Below are positions 34,701 to 48,100 of a stretch of DNA of 64,000 nt, piece after piece. Source of the stretch: Muricea muricata (Eukaryota > Cnidaria > Anthozoa > Malacalcyonacea > Plexauridae); the NCBI GenBank assembly GCA_963855995.1, contig OY979723.1:11732713-11796712 (forward strand), in the 5' to 3' direction. Numbering within the stretch: the stretch's first letter is position 1; each line of letters starts with the position of its first letter. The position numbers were made by a program, and so were the translations under genes. The notes beneath the pieces were generated by a model. It did no database searches, was not told the DNA's origin, and saw nothing but the letters and a program-made list of their open reading frames with translations.

Positions 34701-35079
34701 ATATGGCTGACTTCTTCCTAACGCTTACGGTACGACCATGGATGCGCAAAGATGCGCAAACACATTAAAGCCTTGAAAGCAAGTGTTTTCTTTTAGGAAA
34801 GAATCAAGGACGACAACGCTTACTAAATCAAAGCCGTCTAGTCATGTTTTAAGTACTTCAGCTATGTTTAACGATCTTTTACCAGATCTTTGCAAGAGGA
34901 AAAGTAAAATTTTGCATCATTATTATTAACTTTCCGTCAGTCGTTTCTTTCTTGATCGAGCATTATATGCCATTGTGTTCAGTGTCCTTGATATAGGAGC
35001 CATATACTTATGGCCTTGGGTTTAATTCCCAAACACTGAATGGCAGTGTTTTGCTCTTCCAATGAGATAACAAGATGGC

Positions 35080-35594
35080 ACTGTAGAACGCGTGGTTTTA
35101 TATAAGCTACGAGCGTCAAGATATCCTTGATAGGTAACTATTGATCCTACAATGGACACTTATGTTCACTGCCAATAGGAACGTTTCCAACTCACAGCTT
35201 GTACATAATGGATTTTATAGGTTGTGTCACAAGGAAACTGCAGTTCGGTCGTAAAATCAACTTGTTTTCAAGGTTGCCGGGTTTTAAACATTACTGACAC
35301 TGTTAATGTTGTAGCTCGGAATTGTAAAACAACGGCGGCAATGCAGTTTTCTTGTGCCATAACCTGTAAAATGGGTGGTTTTATCATTTATATAAGCTAC
35401 GACCGCCAAGCTTTATCCTTGATAGGAAACAATTGATCCCACCAACGACATTTGTATTCTCTACCGATAGGAACATTTGAGACTTACAGCTTGTACATAA
35501 CGCATTTTATCGGTGAGTCGTAAAACCAACCTGTTACTGCTCAGCAAACTACCAGTTCCCTCGATCAACGATAGTCGATGAAGCTTGGCGCTCG
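35080..35594 (+). repeat. Diverged tandem units next to the palindrome centre
   Basis: TATAAGCTACGAGCGTCAAG (35,101) and TATAAGCTACGACCGCCAAG (35,391) start two units that both continue with ATCCTTGATAGG, ATTGATCC, an ACTGCC/CTACCGATAGGAAC block and CAGCTTGTACATAA. They are about 290 bp apart. The right arm carries the same pair in mirror, except for a 25-bp stretch present only here (about 35,366-35,390). Confidence 0.7.
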
Positions 35595-36169
35595 TAGGTT
35601 GTGTAAAACCAAGCATTTTACAGGTTATAGCCAGGTTAGCAGTATCTGCAATGTTTCAAAGCAACCACGAATAGAAACTGACAGCCAACGTTCTGAGTTA
35701 AGGTTTGTAGAATATACTACATGATTAGTTACAGCATGACCAGGCATATAGTAAATAACGCATTGCCATCTTGTTCCAAAGTTATCTTATTACTTGAAAG
35801 AGCTGAAGACTGCCATGCAGTGTTTGGGAATCAAACCCAAGGCCATAAATACATGACTCCTATATCAAGGACACTGAACACAATGACATATAAAGCTCGA
35901 TCAAGAAAGAAACGACCGACGGAAAGTCAATAGTATATGCAAACTTCGACTTTCCTTCTTGCAAAGGCCTGGTCATAAAAGATCGTTAAACATAGCTGAG
36001 CAACTTAAAACATGCCTACACAGTTTTGATTTAATAAGCGTTATCGTCTTTGACTCTTTCCCGAAAGAAGACATATTCTTTACAGGCTGTACAGTGTTTG
36101 CGCATCTATGCTTCATGCCTTCTTGAAAAGACCTCGCCATAAAAGATCGTTTAACTTAGCTGAACAACT
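35595..36169. other. Unpaired loop of the giant inverted repeat
   Basis: About 575 bp without a mirror partner. From about 35,755 it is a diverged direct copy of right-arm sequence at 36,655-37,010: CAGTGTTTGGGAATC, CCTATATCAAGGACACTGAA and CTCGATCAAGAAAGAAACGA recur in the same order. AAAAGATCGTT..CATAGCTGA also recurs twice within the loop (35,976 and 36,143). Confidence 0.8.
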
Positions 36170-39100
36170 CGAGCGCCAAGCTTCATCGACTATCGTTGAT
36201 CGAGGGAAATGGTAGTTTGCTGAGCAGTAACAGGTTGGTTTTACGACTCACCGATAAAATGCGTTATGTACAAGCTGTAAGTCTCAAACGTTCCTATCGG
36301 TAGAGAATACAAATGTCGTTGGTGGGATCAATTCTTTCCTATCAAGGATAAAGCTTGGCGGTCGTAGCTTATATGGTTATGGCACAAGAAAACTGCATTG
36401 CCGCCGTTGTTTTACAATTCCGAGCTACAACATTAACAGTGTCAGTAATGTTTAAAACCCGGCAACCTTGAAAACAAGTTGATTTTACGACCGAACTGCA
36501 GTTTCCTTGTGACACAACCTATAAAAGCCATTATGTACAAGCTGTGAGTTGAAAACGTTCCTATTGGCAGTGAACATAAGTGCCATTGTAGGATCAATAG
36601 TTACCTATCAAGGATATCTTGACGCTCGTAGCTTATATAAAACCACGCGTTCTACAGTGCCATCTTGTTATCTCATTGGAAGAGCAAAACACTGCCATTC
36701 AGTGTTTGGGAATTAAACCCAAGGCCATAAGTATATGGCTCCTATATCAAGGACACTGAACACAATGGCATATAATGCTCGATCAAGAAAGAAACGACTG
36801 ACGGAAAGTTAATAATAATGATGCAAAATTTTACTTTTCCTCTTGCAAAGATCTGGTAAAAGATCGTTAAACATAGCTGAAGTACTTAAAACATGACTAG
36901 ACGGCTTTGATTTAGTAAGCGTTGTCGTCCTTGATTCTTTCCTAAAAGAAAACACTTGCTTTCAAGGCTTTAATGTGTTTGCGCATCTTTGCGCATCCAT
37001 GGTCGTACCGTAAGCGTTAGGAAGAAGTCAGCCATATATTATTGGCACAGTGTAGTGGTTTAGCTAGCTAAACCACTACACTGTAGCTTTAAAGTGTAGT
37101 GGTTTAGTGGTGTCTTGAAGTCTTTTCGTCGTTATTTCTCGATGAAGACAACTTGTCTTCTTGAACGAAGGGAAATAACGACGAGAAGTCTTCAATGCAC
37201 CAACCCTACAGGTCTGTCCCCAACAGTCAAGTTAATGAAATTTGCTTAAATATTAGTTAACAACGCTGGGAAAACAACGTTTGCCTCCTCGGCCTCGCGG
37301 TACTGCCTAGTGTTTTCCTGCACTCCACGCCCAGCTTTGAATTCAGTTTTGGGTGGATCGAGCACCGATCAGAATTAAATTCTTACCAAACTCAGTTGAA
37401 CTGGACCGGTCCTCGATCCACCCAAAATCGAAGTCAAGACAGTTGTCTTTACCTCTCGGCCACGGAGGGAAAGATATTTGCCAATGAAAGCTTTAACGAG
37501 TCTTCCCTTGTTCATCAGCATCCAAATAAAAAAAATTGCAAAATTGTCCCTTACAGGCGTTTCTTTTGGCAAGTTACCTAACTAAACTGGAAGTAAAGTA
37601 GCAGAAGAAAGACCTGAGTAAGAAATAATGGCAAAAACATTTCGTTCGCGCAATAAAAACTGATTTTCAGCTTCCTAAAAAGATCATTGAATGTTATACA
37701 TACGGGTATTTGCTGGCGGACAAAGGTCGTCTGACGTCATTTGCTTCTGCAACCCGAAGAAGAAGCTTCGATTTTTATGTCTCCTGACGAACATTTTGAA
37801 AGTCTCAATACAGTCTTAATCTTGAGTATAAATGTCCATTGATTGTACGGAAATGGCGAGGAAGGTACGAAAGAAACACAACGAGCAAATTGGAGCTAAA
37901 ACGACGAAGAAATGGAAAAAAATTGCGAAGACAAATCTGCCGTTGTCGGGAGAAATCAAAATCAAAATGGCGTCGTCTTCTTCTCCAGTCTAGAAATGCA
38001 ACGAAAATCGCTATTGTGTAGTTGGACATTAAAAGTATTGGATTTTTATTCGACATGTAAGCATTCTCTAACTATTCTGTGCACGTTTTAGTCATTAAAT
38101 GTAATCTTGTTTGAAAACCCATTCGGTCTGCTTACCAGGGTGAAATCTATTTTAAAATCTAAGTTAAATATAGTTCAGATAAAGGATAAATCAACATGAT
38201 CTTATAAATCTATACTCTCTTTTTGTCATGCCAGCAAGACCGTAAAAAGTATTCGCCACGATTTAAATTTCTTTCTATTTTACGGTTTCTATTTTTCTAA
38301 TCTTAAATATTGACCTTCACGTTATAGATATTCCAGAGATTTTGCAAGACAAGCACAGACAACTGTGATGAGAGAAGCCACAGCCAAAAAGAACTTTCAA
38401 GAGGATTTAGTGGTAAAAACCCAAATATTACAATATACTTACTATCATTGCAAATTCTCTATTATACCCCCCCCCCCGGATTAATAGAGAGTTTATAATG
38501 ATGATTATCATCATGTATCAAGTGCTGTACCAATAGTTTCTTCATTATTCTTTACAAATTTTAACTTACTTTTATTCTTTCTTTCTTTTTCTTCAAAACC
38601 TCTTCTGTTCTGATACACTGCACTCTATACAAGAAACATGCAAATTCAGACTTTCAGTTCAAATTCAAAGATGATTCCAAGCTAAAGGCAAGCGAGAACC
38701 ATGATTCAACGAGTGTTTACATGACCAATGAGCTGCCTTTCATTTGAATTGCAAGTCTGAATTTCCTGATCCGTTTAATTTCCCCTTTCTTTTCTCCAAT
38801 CTACTTTTCCTCCTGTTCACCCTCTTCTTTCCCGGGTACTCCTTCCAGGATAGCACCCCCTTCCACTGGTTTCTTTATCCTGCTTCTCCCCTTCTTTACC
38901 CCAATCCCCCTTACTTACTCCAATTTAATCTTCTTCCTCCTGTTTACTCTACTTCTTCGCCTAGTACCCGTCAGGGTAGTACCCCTTCCTTGACACTACT
39001 TCAATCTTTATGCTGCCCCCCCCCCCCCACTACTCTCATAATTGTAAGTTATTCATATGACGTAGTTACTGGAGAATTATTCATTCAGCTTGGCAATTAC

Positions 39101-42100
39101 ATTATATGATAACTACAGTGAAACACATTTTCATTAATTCATTATGAGTTCCGCCTCATCGTCAGCAGTTTAGTTAAGTACCCGTGTTCCGGTGATTACT
39201 GATATTTTACAATTTTAACCATCCAGTCAACATTCGCAAACCGGAGTACCCGGAATAAACCCACGACTGACTAACTCCTCACATGGGTGTCACGAGTCTG
39301 AAGTAAGGATTGAACCCACGACCTCACATGTGATAGGCGTTTGCTCTGACGATTGCGCCACTTGGCTATTACTGTGCAGGATCAAACAATCCTACACGAG
39401 AAATTTAAATGCCGTGGCGTTGACTTGTGTTTCACTGTCATCATTTTGTAAGACAATTACTAAATAGTTTCCTGAGCAGGATAGCGTCATCCATGTACTT
39501 GGCATGTTGCCTTAGGTTCAACTTCAACACGAGTTTTCCCAAATATCCCGAAATGCCGCGCGCATGTATGACACTATCTTGAAGAGGAAACCATTTGGTA
39601 TTTTATTACTCTCTTATTTTTTATCAGTCATTTGCGCAATCAATAAATATAATCCAGATTGGAGAAATTGTGGGCATTCTTGGGCGCCCGTTCTAGTTTC
39701 CTAACGTGGGCAATACTTTTTTTAATTTGTTTATTCACAAAACCCATCTAGATTTACTTCAAAAAAATTTGAGAAAAATATATAAATATATTTGTCCGCG
39801 AAAGTTAGGGAACTGGAAATGACACCAGAAATGTCTTTAAATTCCGCCATTTTGTGTTGCGCTTTTCTTGGAGTTGCATACATACAGTTTAAGCTCACAC
39901 GTACACGTTCTACACTTGCTGTATTTCTTGCTATCGGGGTATCATCATGCCGGGAATTTGTCCATGAGTTTCTTCGTCCACTAACCTCTGTGACCTGTCA
40001 CGCCTATTATAATTACTTAGTCCTCTCTGATGCTTGTGAACGTAGTTTTCTTTGCTTATCTTGTAAACAGTTTTCTGAACATCGTAATTTTTTTTTCAAA
40101 GAATGCCAAGTAAAAAGTGAACACAACAACCATCAACTAATGATGCAACAAGATGGGAAAGAATTCATATCGACATAAGAAGTAAATCACAAGCCGTCTC
40201 CATCAGATGTTAAGATGCAAATACTATCACAATGTACGGTTTGTTAAAGTCAATTCAATTAAAGCTTAGTGTCCTATATTCTAAAATATTTTGTAACATT
40301 AATTTTCTCCTTATTTTATGTTGGTTGACTGGACACGAGTGAGCTAGTTACCTACTGGACCGCCTTGATGCTCCATGAAGAGAGTGTGCCAACCAGATGA
40401 AACCATAAACAGCATGATGAAACGAGAACAACCGAAGCCAAGAAGATCCAAAGATAGAGTGAAAGTAAGTTTTTTTATTTTATCTTGTCGTTTCCATTTT
40501 TTTAGCAGTTCAGCTTTTGTTTCAATAAAAATTAACATCTCGCACTAACGTTGCTAGTGTCGGTAGTACTGTAAAAAGCACACAGGACCTTTCACTACCT
40601 GAAACAATAAAAAAAAACAAAATTCGACTTTCGAGCGAATTAAAGCCTTTCGTTGGGGAGTTGGTCGTAAAGATAGAAATTTAATGCGCTGTCTGCCATC
40701 TTAGATTCATATTTGATCTCGTTGACACGTAAAATCTTGATTCCCAAACAGCTTGAAGTAAGCTAGTTTTGATATAAGTTACATTTCACGTGCACAGTAA
40801 TTCTCAAAGAGATATCGGCAATAAATTTGAGAGAGCTTTTGAGAGAGATTAGTGCGAGATATTAATTTTTATTGTTCGAAAGAGGTTTAAGAATTTACAC
40901 ATTCCTTACGTGTTGTTTAATTCTCGAGATATTTTAATCTAAATTCATAAATTAGGGTAGCTGCAAGTTGTGTGCGTGTGAGAAATAAAGACTCCTTCAC
41001 GGCTATGATTTTCTTTTGTGTTTTGCTCACGATTTATTAATGATTCTCGAGATTTTAATAAAAAAATTTCATATTAACAGCTTACACAATAATTTGGCCG
41101 GCCTAATTAATACTATTTTATAATATACTGAGTGTCAAAGTTCATTTATTCCTGTTTCTTATTGGTTAAGAACGTATCACGTGATAGTGGAGAAATTCTA
41201 TTGTCTCCCTGGCAACGTAGCTAAGCGGTGGACATTACTTTTATTCACCGGTAGACAACAAATCCACAAAGCCTCACGTACCCATGTCAGGTAAAAGGTA
41301 ATCCTTTTTACACATGTTTGATTGATTTGTGGTACTTTTCTTCTCTTTTGGCACTCAGTATATAATAAAATACTTATTGACTGAGACCTCGGGAAAGCAG
41401 TATGTTTTGTGGACCCTCGACATCGACAGTCTCTGGTCCACAAAACATACTGTTTCCCTCGGTCTCAAGTCAATAAGTGTTAATTACTATACATTGCAGT
41501 TGTTTTATGCGTTGTGATTGGTCAGTTGTATGCAGATAAATGCGACTATCACACAATCTGCAGATAACTCAGTCATACGATAAGAATACATAGAAGGGCC
41601 ACTCAGCAGTGCAACATGTCACACTATGTTTATGCAGTTTACTGGCTGCCACCAGCCAGTTCAGCATTCCTATTGGCCAGAAAATGCAATTGACTGGCTG
41701 AGAAAATGCTAATAACGTGCGTAATGCGACATGCGCGGCTTCAAAAACTCCAAAGGCTCCGACGCGAGTGGCCCTTCTATGTATTCTTATTCTATGGCTC
41801 AGTTATCTGCTAGCAGATAACTGAGTTATCTGCATGTTGAGCCTACGGTGCAGATTATTACAGTATGCGGTATCCGTTGGCATCAATGGTTGGCATGGCA
41901 ACAACATTTTTTCGATATTTTCTGTTTCATGTTATGGCATCTTGCTTTTTAAGCTCTTCCGAAGGCGAAATTCGTCAATTGCTCGAGGAAAAAGACTTAC
42001 AATGTATGATAAAGCAATTATCGGATTCGGTTTTTGTGATATGCAAAATTATCAATGTCTTGGTAAGAGTTATCTGACTCGCCTTCGGCTCGGCTGATAA

Positions 42101-45100
42101 CTCTTACCTCGACATTGATCATTTCGCATATCACAAAAACCTCATCCAATAAGTGCTTAATATGTTATAGTTTACTTATTAAGCTTTGTGGAAACACCAC
42201 GTAAATTTATTATTGCAATAATAAATTTACGTGGTGTTTCCACAAAGCTTAATAAGTATATTGTATTCACCATGCAAACGTACAAGAAACTTATCATGTT
42301 ATAGTTTATAAATTATTCGTAACTATCATCTCATGACTTAATTCTTTCTACTATTGCAAAGGGTGATGGGATGTGAAAAAAACGCACAAGAAGAGAAAAG
42401 AATGAACGATCCTGGACGGCAAGACCCACAAAACAACAATCCACAAGAATAAGAAGACACGACATTGTAATAGAAAGTAGTGGTAATGTGCAAGTTAGTA
42501 GAAAACAAGATACTTATTATTGAGGGATCAAAGAGGATTTAATAGATATTTCTCGTTAATGAAAAAGAAAAGACAGCAAATTAAGTGAAAAAAATTGGAT
42601 TGAAATAACATTGATATCAAATACATTCAACAAAATAATTAAATAGAATATCTAGGAGTTTGGCAGTCAATTTTCGAGTCAAAAAACAGGTAAAAATATG
42701 GTAAATGTCGACAATATTTTTTAAAGAAACAATACCTTAACGCCTGGAAATTTCGTCTCTAACATTTGGATTTGGATATTTCTAAAAACAAAACAAAATA
42801 ACATGTAGGATTGAACGTTTTACAAAAATAAGTTTCGTAATAATGCCACTAAATTATAGTTGATGCATTTTGTCACTATTCTTGGTTTGCACATGACGTC
42901 ATTTCGTGTGATTGGGCGCCATCTTGGTTGACTCTGCAGATTACTTCAGCTGTTTACAGCGAAACACTTGTGTCAATTTACTATTTCATCGTTAGTTTTA
43001 GCGTATTATGAATGATACTTTAAAGATGTATGGCTCGATAGGATCAGATATAATGAATAGATACTTTGTGGTTGCCATGTGTTTCAAACGTCAACAAAGA
43101 TGGCGTCGATTGCAAACGATCAATTCCGTCGTTCTACCTTTAAAGAATGTGTTCTCTGGTTAAAAAGCGAGAAAATGTGACTTGTATTCCAATTCACCGT
43201 AGCAAAACAGATGGTGGCATGTCGATTTTACCAGAATTTAATGCGGGTATCAATCAAGAATACCAGTGAAATGATATTTAAGATAAGCTAACGGACGGAA
43301 TTTTAACACAAGTGACAAAATAACCTATCTGTCTGTTCCTCAAACGAGGTTAATTTACCTTAAGTTTTTAAACGATTTCAGACCGCAAGGCATTCTGGTA
43401 AAATCAACACCCGCCATCTTTTTGCTACATTAAATTCCCAAGGGAATATATCATTTCTTTGTTTCTTAGCTAATTTGGTTCATACATCCATGCAAATCAG
43501 TAGGATCATTATATTTTTTTGTGCATTTTAAATTCCCATGGGAATACGGCATGCTTTGTTTCAATGGTGATGCGTCTGTTTATGGTAATTACTGCATAAT
43601 GCGAATCCTCTTTGATTATTAATATGATAAGTATCTTGGTGCTTTCAGATTTGTTTTGGTAAGCAGGAACAATGAAGTCATTGTTTGTGTACACTAAAGC
43701 AAATTACGAAGGTGGTTTGAGAGCAGCTGCGAGGTACCATGCAAATGAAGGCGTTTCGGTTAAATAAGTGTGAGAATTACGGCATTAAAAATTGCATGTC
43801 ATCTACACTTAAGGATATAAGTTGCCAAAAAAAAAAACAACTTTAGTGAATCTGTTGAGTTTCAATTGCTTTTTATTTTTGCCTAATTCTCATGCTTATT
43901 TGACCCAGCCTTGGACTTTGGTAAGTATCAGGGGCCGGTTGTATCAAAGGCGTTTAGCTTAAACGGTGGATAAGTCAAAAATATGAAACACGTTTCCATG
44001 TTGTATAAACAAACCAGCTGAAGTTATTTGACCTGAGAAGAACAATTATATATAAAACTAAATATTTATTCTATTTCAACTCATAATTTCGGTTCCGTAC
44101 TAGGTGTAAAACTGATTTTTAAATTTCACTTATCCACCGTTTAAGCTAAACGCCTTTGATACAACCGGCCCCAGGTTTATATTTACTCCGGAACAGTTAA
44201 CACAACGAAAAGCCCATGCCCATTCAGCTAAGGTTTTACGTTTGAAAATTCAATCAAAAACTCAGTCTAAGTGGGTTTAAGTAGCTAGAGATAACGTAAT
44301 TTATCTTTTTATTTTGCTTTTTTGTTTATAACGTAATTTATTAGCTAAATGTATGGACTGCGAGGGTGTGCGCCGTGTGTAAGTTGCATGGGGTTAGGTT
44401 TATTAAAGGAATTAAAATTTTTGAAAGTATGCTTAAAAACCAAAATCTGTCGTCACTTCTAACAAAACAGTTAAGAGTAGGTTTCAACATCAACTAAATT
44501 GATCTATACTATTAACTAAGAAAAATGCGAATTAAGTTTTATATTTTGCAAGCAAATTTTAAATAGAATTCTCACCTGTTTTTATGTACGAGCTTTTTCT
44601 GTTTACGTTTGATCTAAAATATCCAAATAAATTGCATTTAAAATGCATACTTTACCGAAATTTTAACTCTTTTAATTTTCGAAATTGGGTGGCAGTCGGG
44701 GTGGTGGTGGTGCATGCGGGTTTATCAGCTGTGAGTGACTGTGCGATGGTGAGGAAAGTGAAGGTAACGAATGGAATGCAGGAGCTTAGAACTGAGGAAG
44801 ACAGCTTAGAACTGAGGCAGGTAGGCAGTTGGTAGGATCAGCGGGGGGCACTTGACATTTTGGCTTTGGGAATCAAATTTGCATGCTAAGTACTTAAGTC
44901 ACTAACGTTTGTTGTTTTAATTTGTTAGGTACGCGCGGCTGCTCTCTAGGGAAGATCAACTTAGCAATTGTATTAGCACTTGCAAAGTTGGTCTTCTCTT
45001 TGCCGGCTACCCCGGCCAGTTCTCCGAGTGCTACTTCCACCGTGAATAAGTAGAAGTACTTGTACTACATGTATAAGTACTTCTACTTAGGTGGAAGTGG

Positions 45101-48100
45101 CACTTGGGGAGCTGGCCGGGGTAGGGGGATTTTTTTTATTCAATTTCTCAATTCCCATGGGAATTGAATTTTTAATTAAAAAGGGGTCACAAGTAAATTT
45201 TGTAAACAATTTATTGAAAAAATTTGTAAAGATTACATACAATTTGAATAACAATAAAAAGAGATTAACTACCACACATTGTACTTATTAAAATAACAAC
45301 AGAAGAAAACAGAACATGGCAGAGAGAACAATAACACAAGTGAATGAACAAAGTCCTAAAAAACTTGGGTCTTTTCGACGTAAGTAAATGTTTATACTTC
45401 AAAATATATTATAACAATGAAACAACTTGAAGTGATAAATTTTGAGAGTTTTGCAAAGGTTTACCCAGCATATAACGAGTTGTTTCACAATTACAAAGAA
45501 AAACATGTGGCTCAAAACATGCAACTGATAGAGATGACGAGAAGGCTTAACAAGTCTAAGTAGAAAGGTTTTCAAAAGTTAGTCACATTTTTATAACCAT
45601 ATGTAACTACCCTGTCAACTCTCCCAGTGGGAAGAACCGGAGTACCCGGAGAAAACCCACGAGTTTTGGCGGAGCGTTGACCAACGCTTTTTCAAATACA
45701 GCCAGCCTCACAGAAGAAAGGTATTTTTGTCAAAAGAAAAATATTATTTTTAATCAATTGTGCTTTTATAAGTCAGAAAAAATACATGCACGAATTACCA
45801 ACGAATTTTGATGGCTTTGAGACATGTAACGTGGGCACATAATTCTTCCTAAAAATACTTTTTTGTACTCGAAACAACCCTTCAAAACGTCGAAAAACAA
45901 CGAAGAAACGATTTTTTTATAAATTCCAAATTGACCAAGCTGTAATGTTCGGAGCCACATTTTTCTTATTGCGTTTCTAACCTGACAATGTGAAATGCAC
46001 TAAACATTGCTACCTTTATTTTTTTAAACAAAAAATTCAAAAATACATAGAATAAAAACCAAGCATTTTTAGAATATTGTGTGTAGCACGACATTTTTCA
46101 GAAACCAATCTCTTACACTTTTCTTTGCATAACAGTGCATGCGATCTATTTTTCGCAAAAAAATACAAAGAAAGTCTCAGACATCTCATTTTTCTGGTGG
46201 GCACAAGAACAGAAGCTTTTTGTTCAAATTGTGATAATTTATTTGAGATAACTTTGGGCAAAATTCTATTTTTCATTGAAAACAGCCGAAAAATCAATGC
46301 TTTGGCTTTGCCCAGCAACTAATGAAGTCACTCGATAGTGAAGTTGCTTTATATACAATTGATAGTTTCAGTGTTAAAGAGACCAAAATAAAAGTAGAAA
46401 TACATAACTTAGATTGATCTTGGGTTGAAAAGTAAAAAATTTATTCGAAGAATCAATTTAAATTTAGTCTTTTTGGAAGGTACCATTGTCAGGTTAGGAA
46501 CATATCTCTTTGAAGTATAAATTCATCTTTACTTACTTGTTGAAAAGACTATATTCAAGAGCCATGTAAACCTGTTTTCTTATATTATTATTACCACGCA
46601 AGTATTACAAAGTGGAATATTTGAAATGTAAACTTGAACTGAAGCAAAGGAAATGCACATACAAATTCAGAAATATTTCAATTGCCAAAATACAAATTCA
46701 CCACAACCAAACAATATAAAAAGTTCCAGTAGGCAATATGTTGTAATTTTAATTAAGAAACTTATAAAGTAATAAATCATACAGGAAACACAAAAGAAAT
46801 CATTTTCTCATCTTACAGAATCGGTATTTTCAAAATCACTTTGCTATAGATCTGATGTATAAAATTGACGAGTTTCACAAGCCATTTACAACATTCGCAT
46901 CTGTGTATGTCAGATATCTCGCCTTCAGCTTGGGTTTGTATATCCGATACAACCCGGTCACTTGTATTGTAAATAGTACAAATCAAAATTGTTATCAAAT
47001 CAAAGTCTCAAACTAATTTAAATTATTCTACTCCATATAATGCCAGACAGTTTTACTTTTTCTCAGGAAAGACCTTATGTTCAACAAGGTAAATTTGGCA
47101 TGTTAATTAAGAAGTCTGTAAAATTTGAAATTGCATAGTATCAACTAAAAGCTTCATGTGACTTAAAACTTTTTCAAGTCCATGTAATACGAAGAACTCT
47201 GGTAAAGTATTTACTGTATCCAGGCATCAATAGAAAACTTTTAAAATTAAAAATTGTAGTTACTTATACTTATTATTGGCCAACATCTGTACTGCTTGTT
47301 TATCTAGAAAATCTGGCATACTGTCAATTTTTTTAGTCCAAGGAAACTTTTTTACTCTTAAATTCTTACATCCGCCACATCTTTTCTTTGCTAATAAAAA
47401 GAGCCCACAGAATTTATTTGGCAAGTTGTGGTTTTCTTTTTCATTTAAGATATGTAATTAATTGATAAAGTTAAAGAACAACTGCATCAGTTCATCTCAA
47501 TTCCAAACAAGTTCCACTTTGTAAACAAAAGACAATATGCTAGCTTATTTTGTCCTTAATAAGTAGTTCATCTTAAAGTTTGAAAGTCAACATTCTAGTA
47601 CAAAATCACAAAGTCTGTATCTAAGATAAATTACCAGTAGTATAAAATATTACAAAGTATTTTTTTAACTTTAAATGGTCCAATATAACATTGAGAACTA
47701 TTGTGATTTTCAAATGAACTTTCCAAACTTTCAAATGAACACTCAAAGCCAGCTTAAACAAAAGATGATTGAGATAGTAAACCAGGAAATAACATAGGTG
47801 TTGTAATTTTTTATCAAAAATATGATATAGTGCATATAACAGAAACATTTCAATTAAAAAGTAGAAATATATTTCCTGTGGTTAGTTTTAATTGCTACAT
47901 ATATTGAAATTTTAGTATAATAATGGATGTTTTTATTTCTGGCAAAGTCACCTCAATCTCCTTATGTTTAACCAACATTACAAAGTCAAATAATGACAAA
48001 CACGAATGATTAAACACAAATTTATATTTTAATGGGTAAAAATAAATATGTCCAAATTAGTATAATCATGCATATAGGTCTAGTAGGGTACCAATTTTTA

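Larger units (their letters stand above)
20971..35594 (+). repeat. Left arm of giant inverted repeat (about 14.6 kb)
   Basis: Every landmark in this stretch recurs on the opposite strand at about 71,742 minus its coordinate, from TGTCAC at 20,971 to GGCGCTCG at 35,594. The offset changes by only a few bases, mostly at homopolymers, plus one 25-bp indel near 35,366-35,390. Sequence identity is very high, with occasional SNPs (for example near 27,390, 29,734 and 33,868). Content is mostly non-coding repeats. The arms share no similarity with the three genes. Confidence 0.97.

Noticed and set aside
38744-39109. 121-codon Pro/Leu/Phe-rich frame in the right arm
   Set aside because: It is the pyrimidine-rich strand of the polypurine tract; composition explains it, and the left arm copy has a different end.
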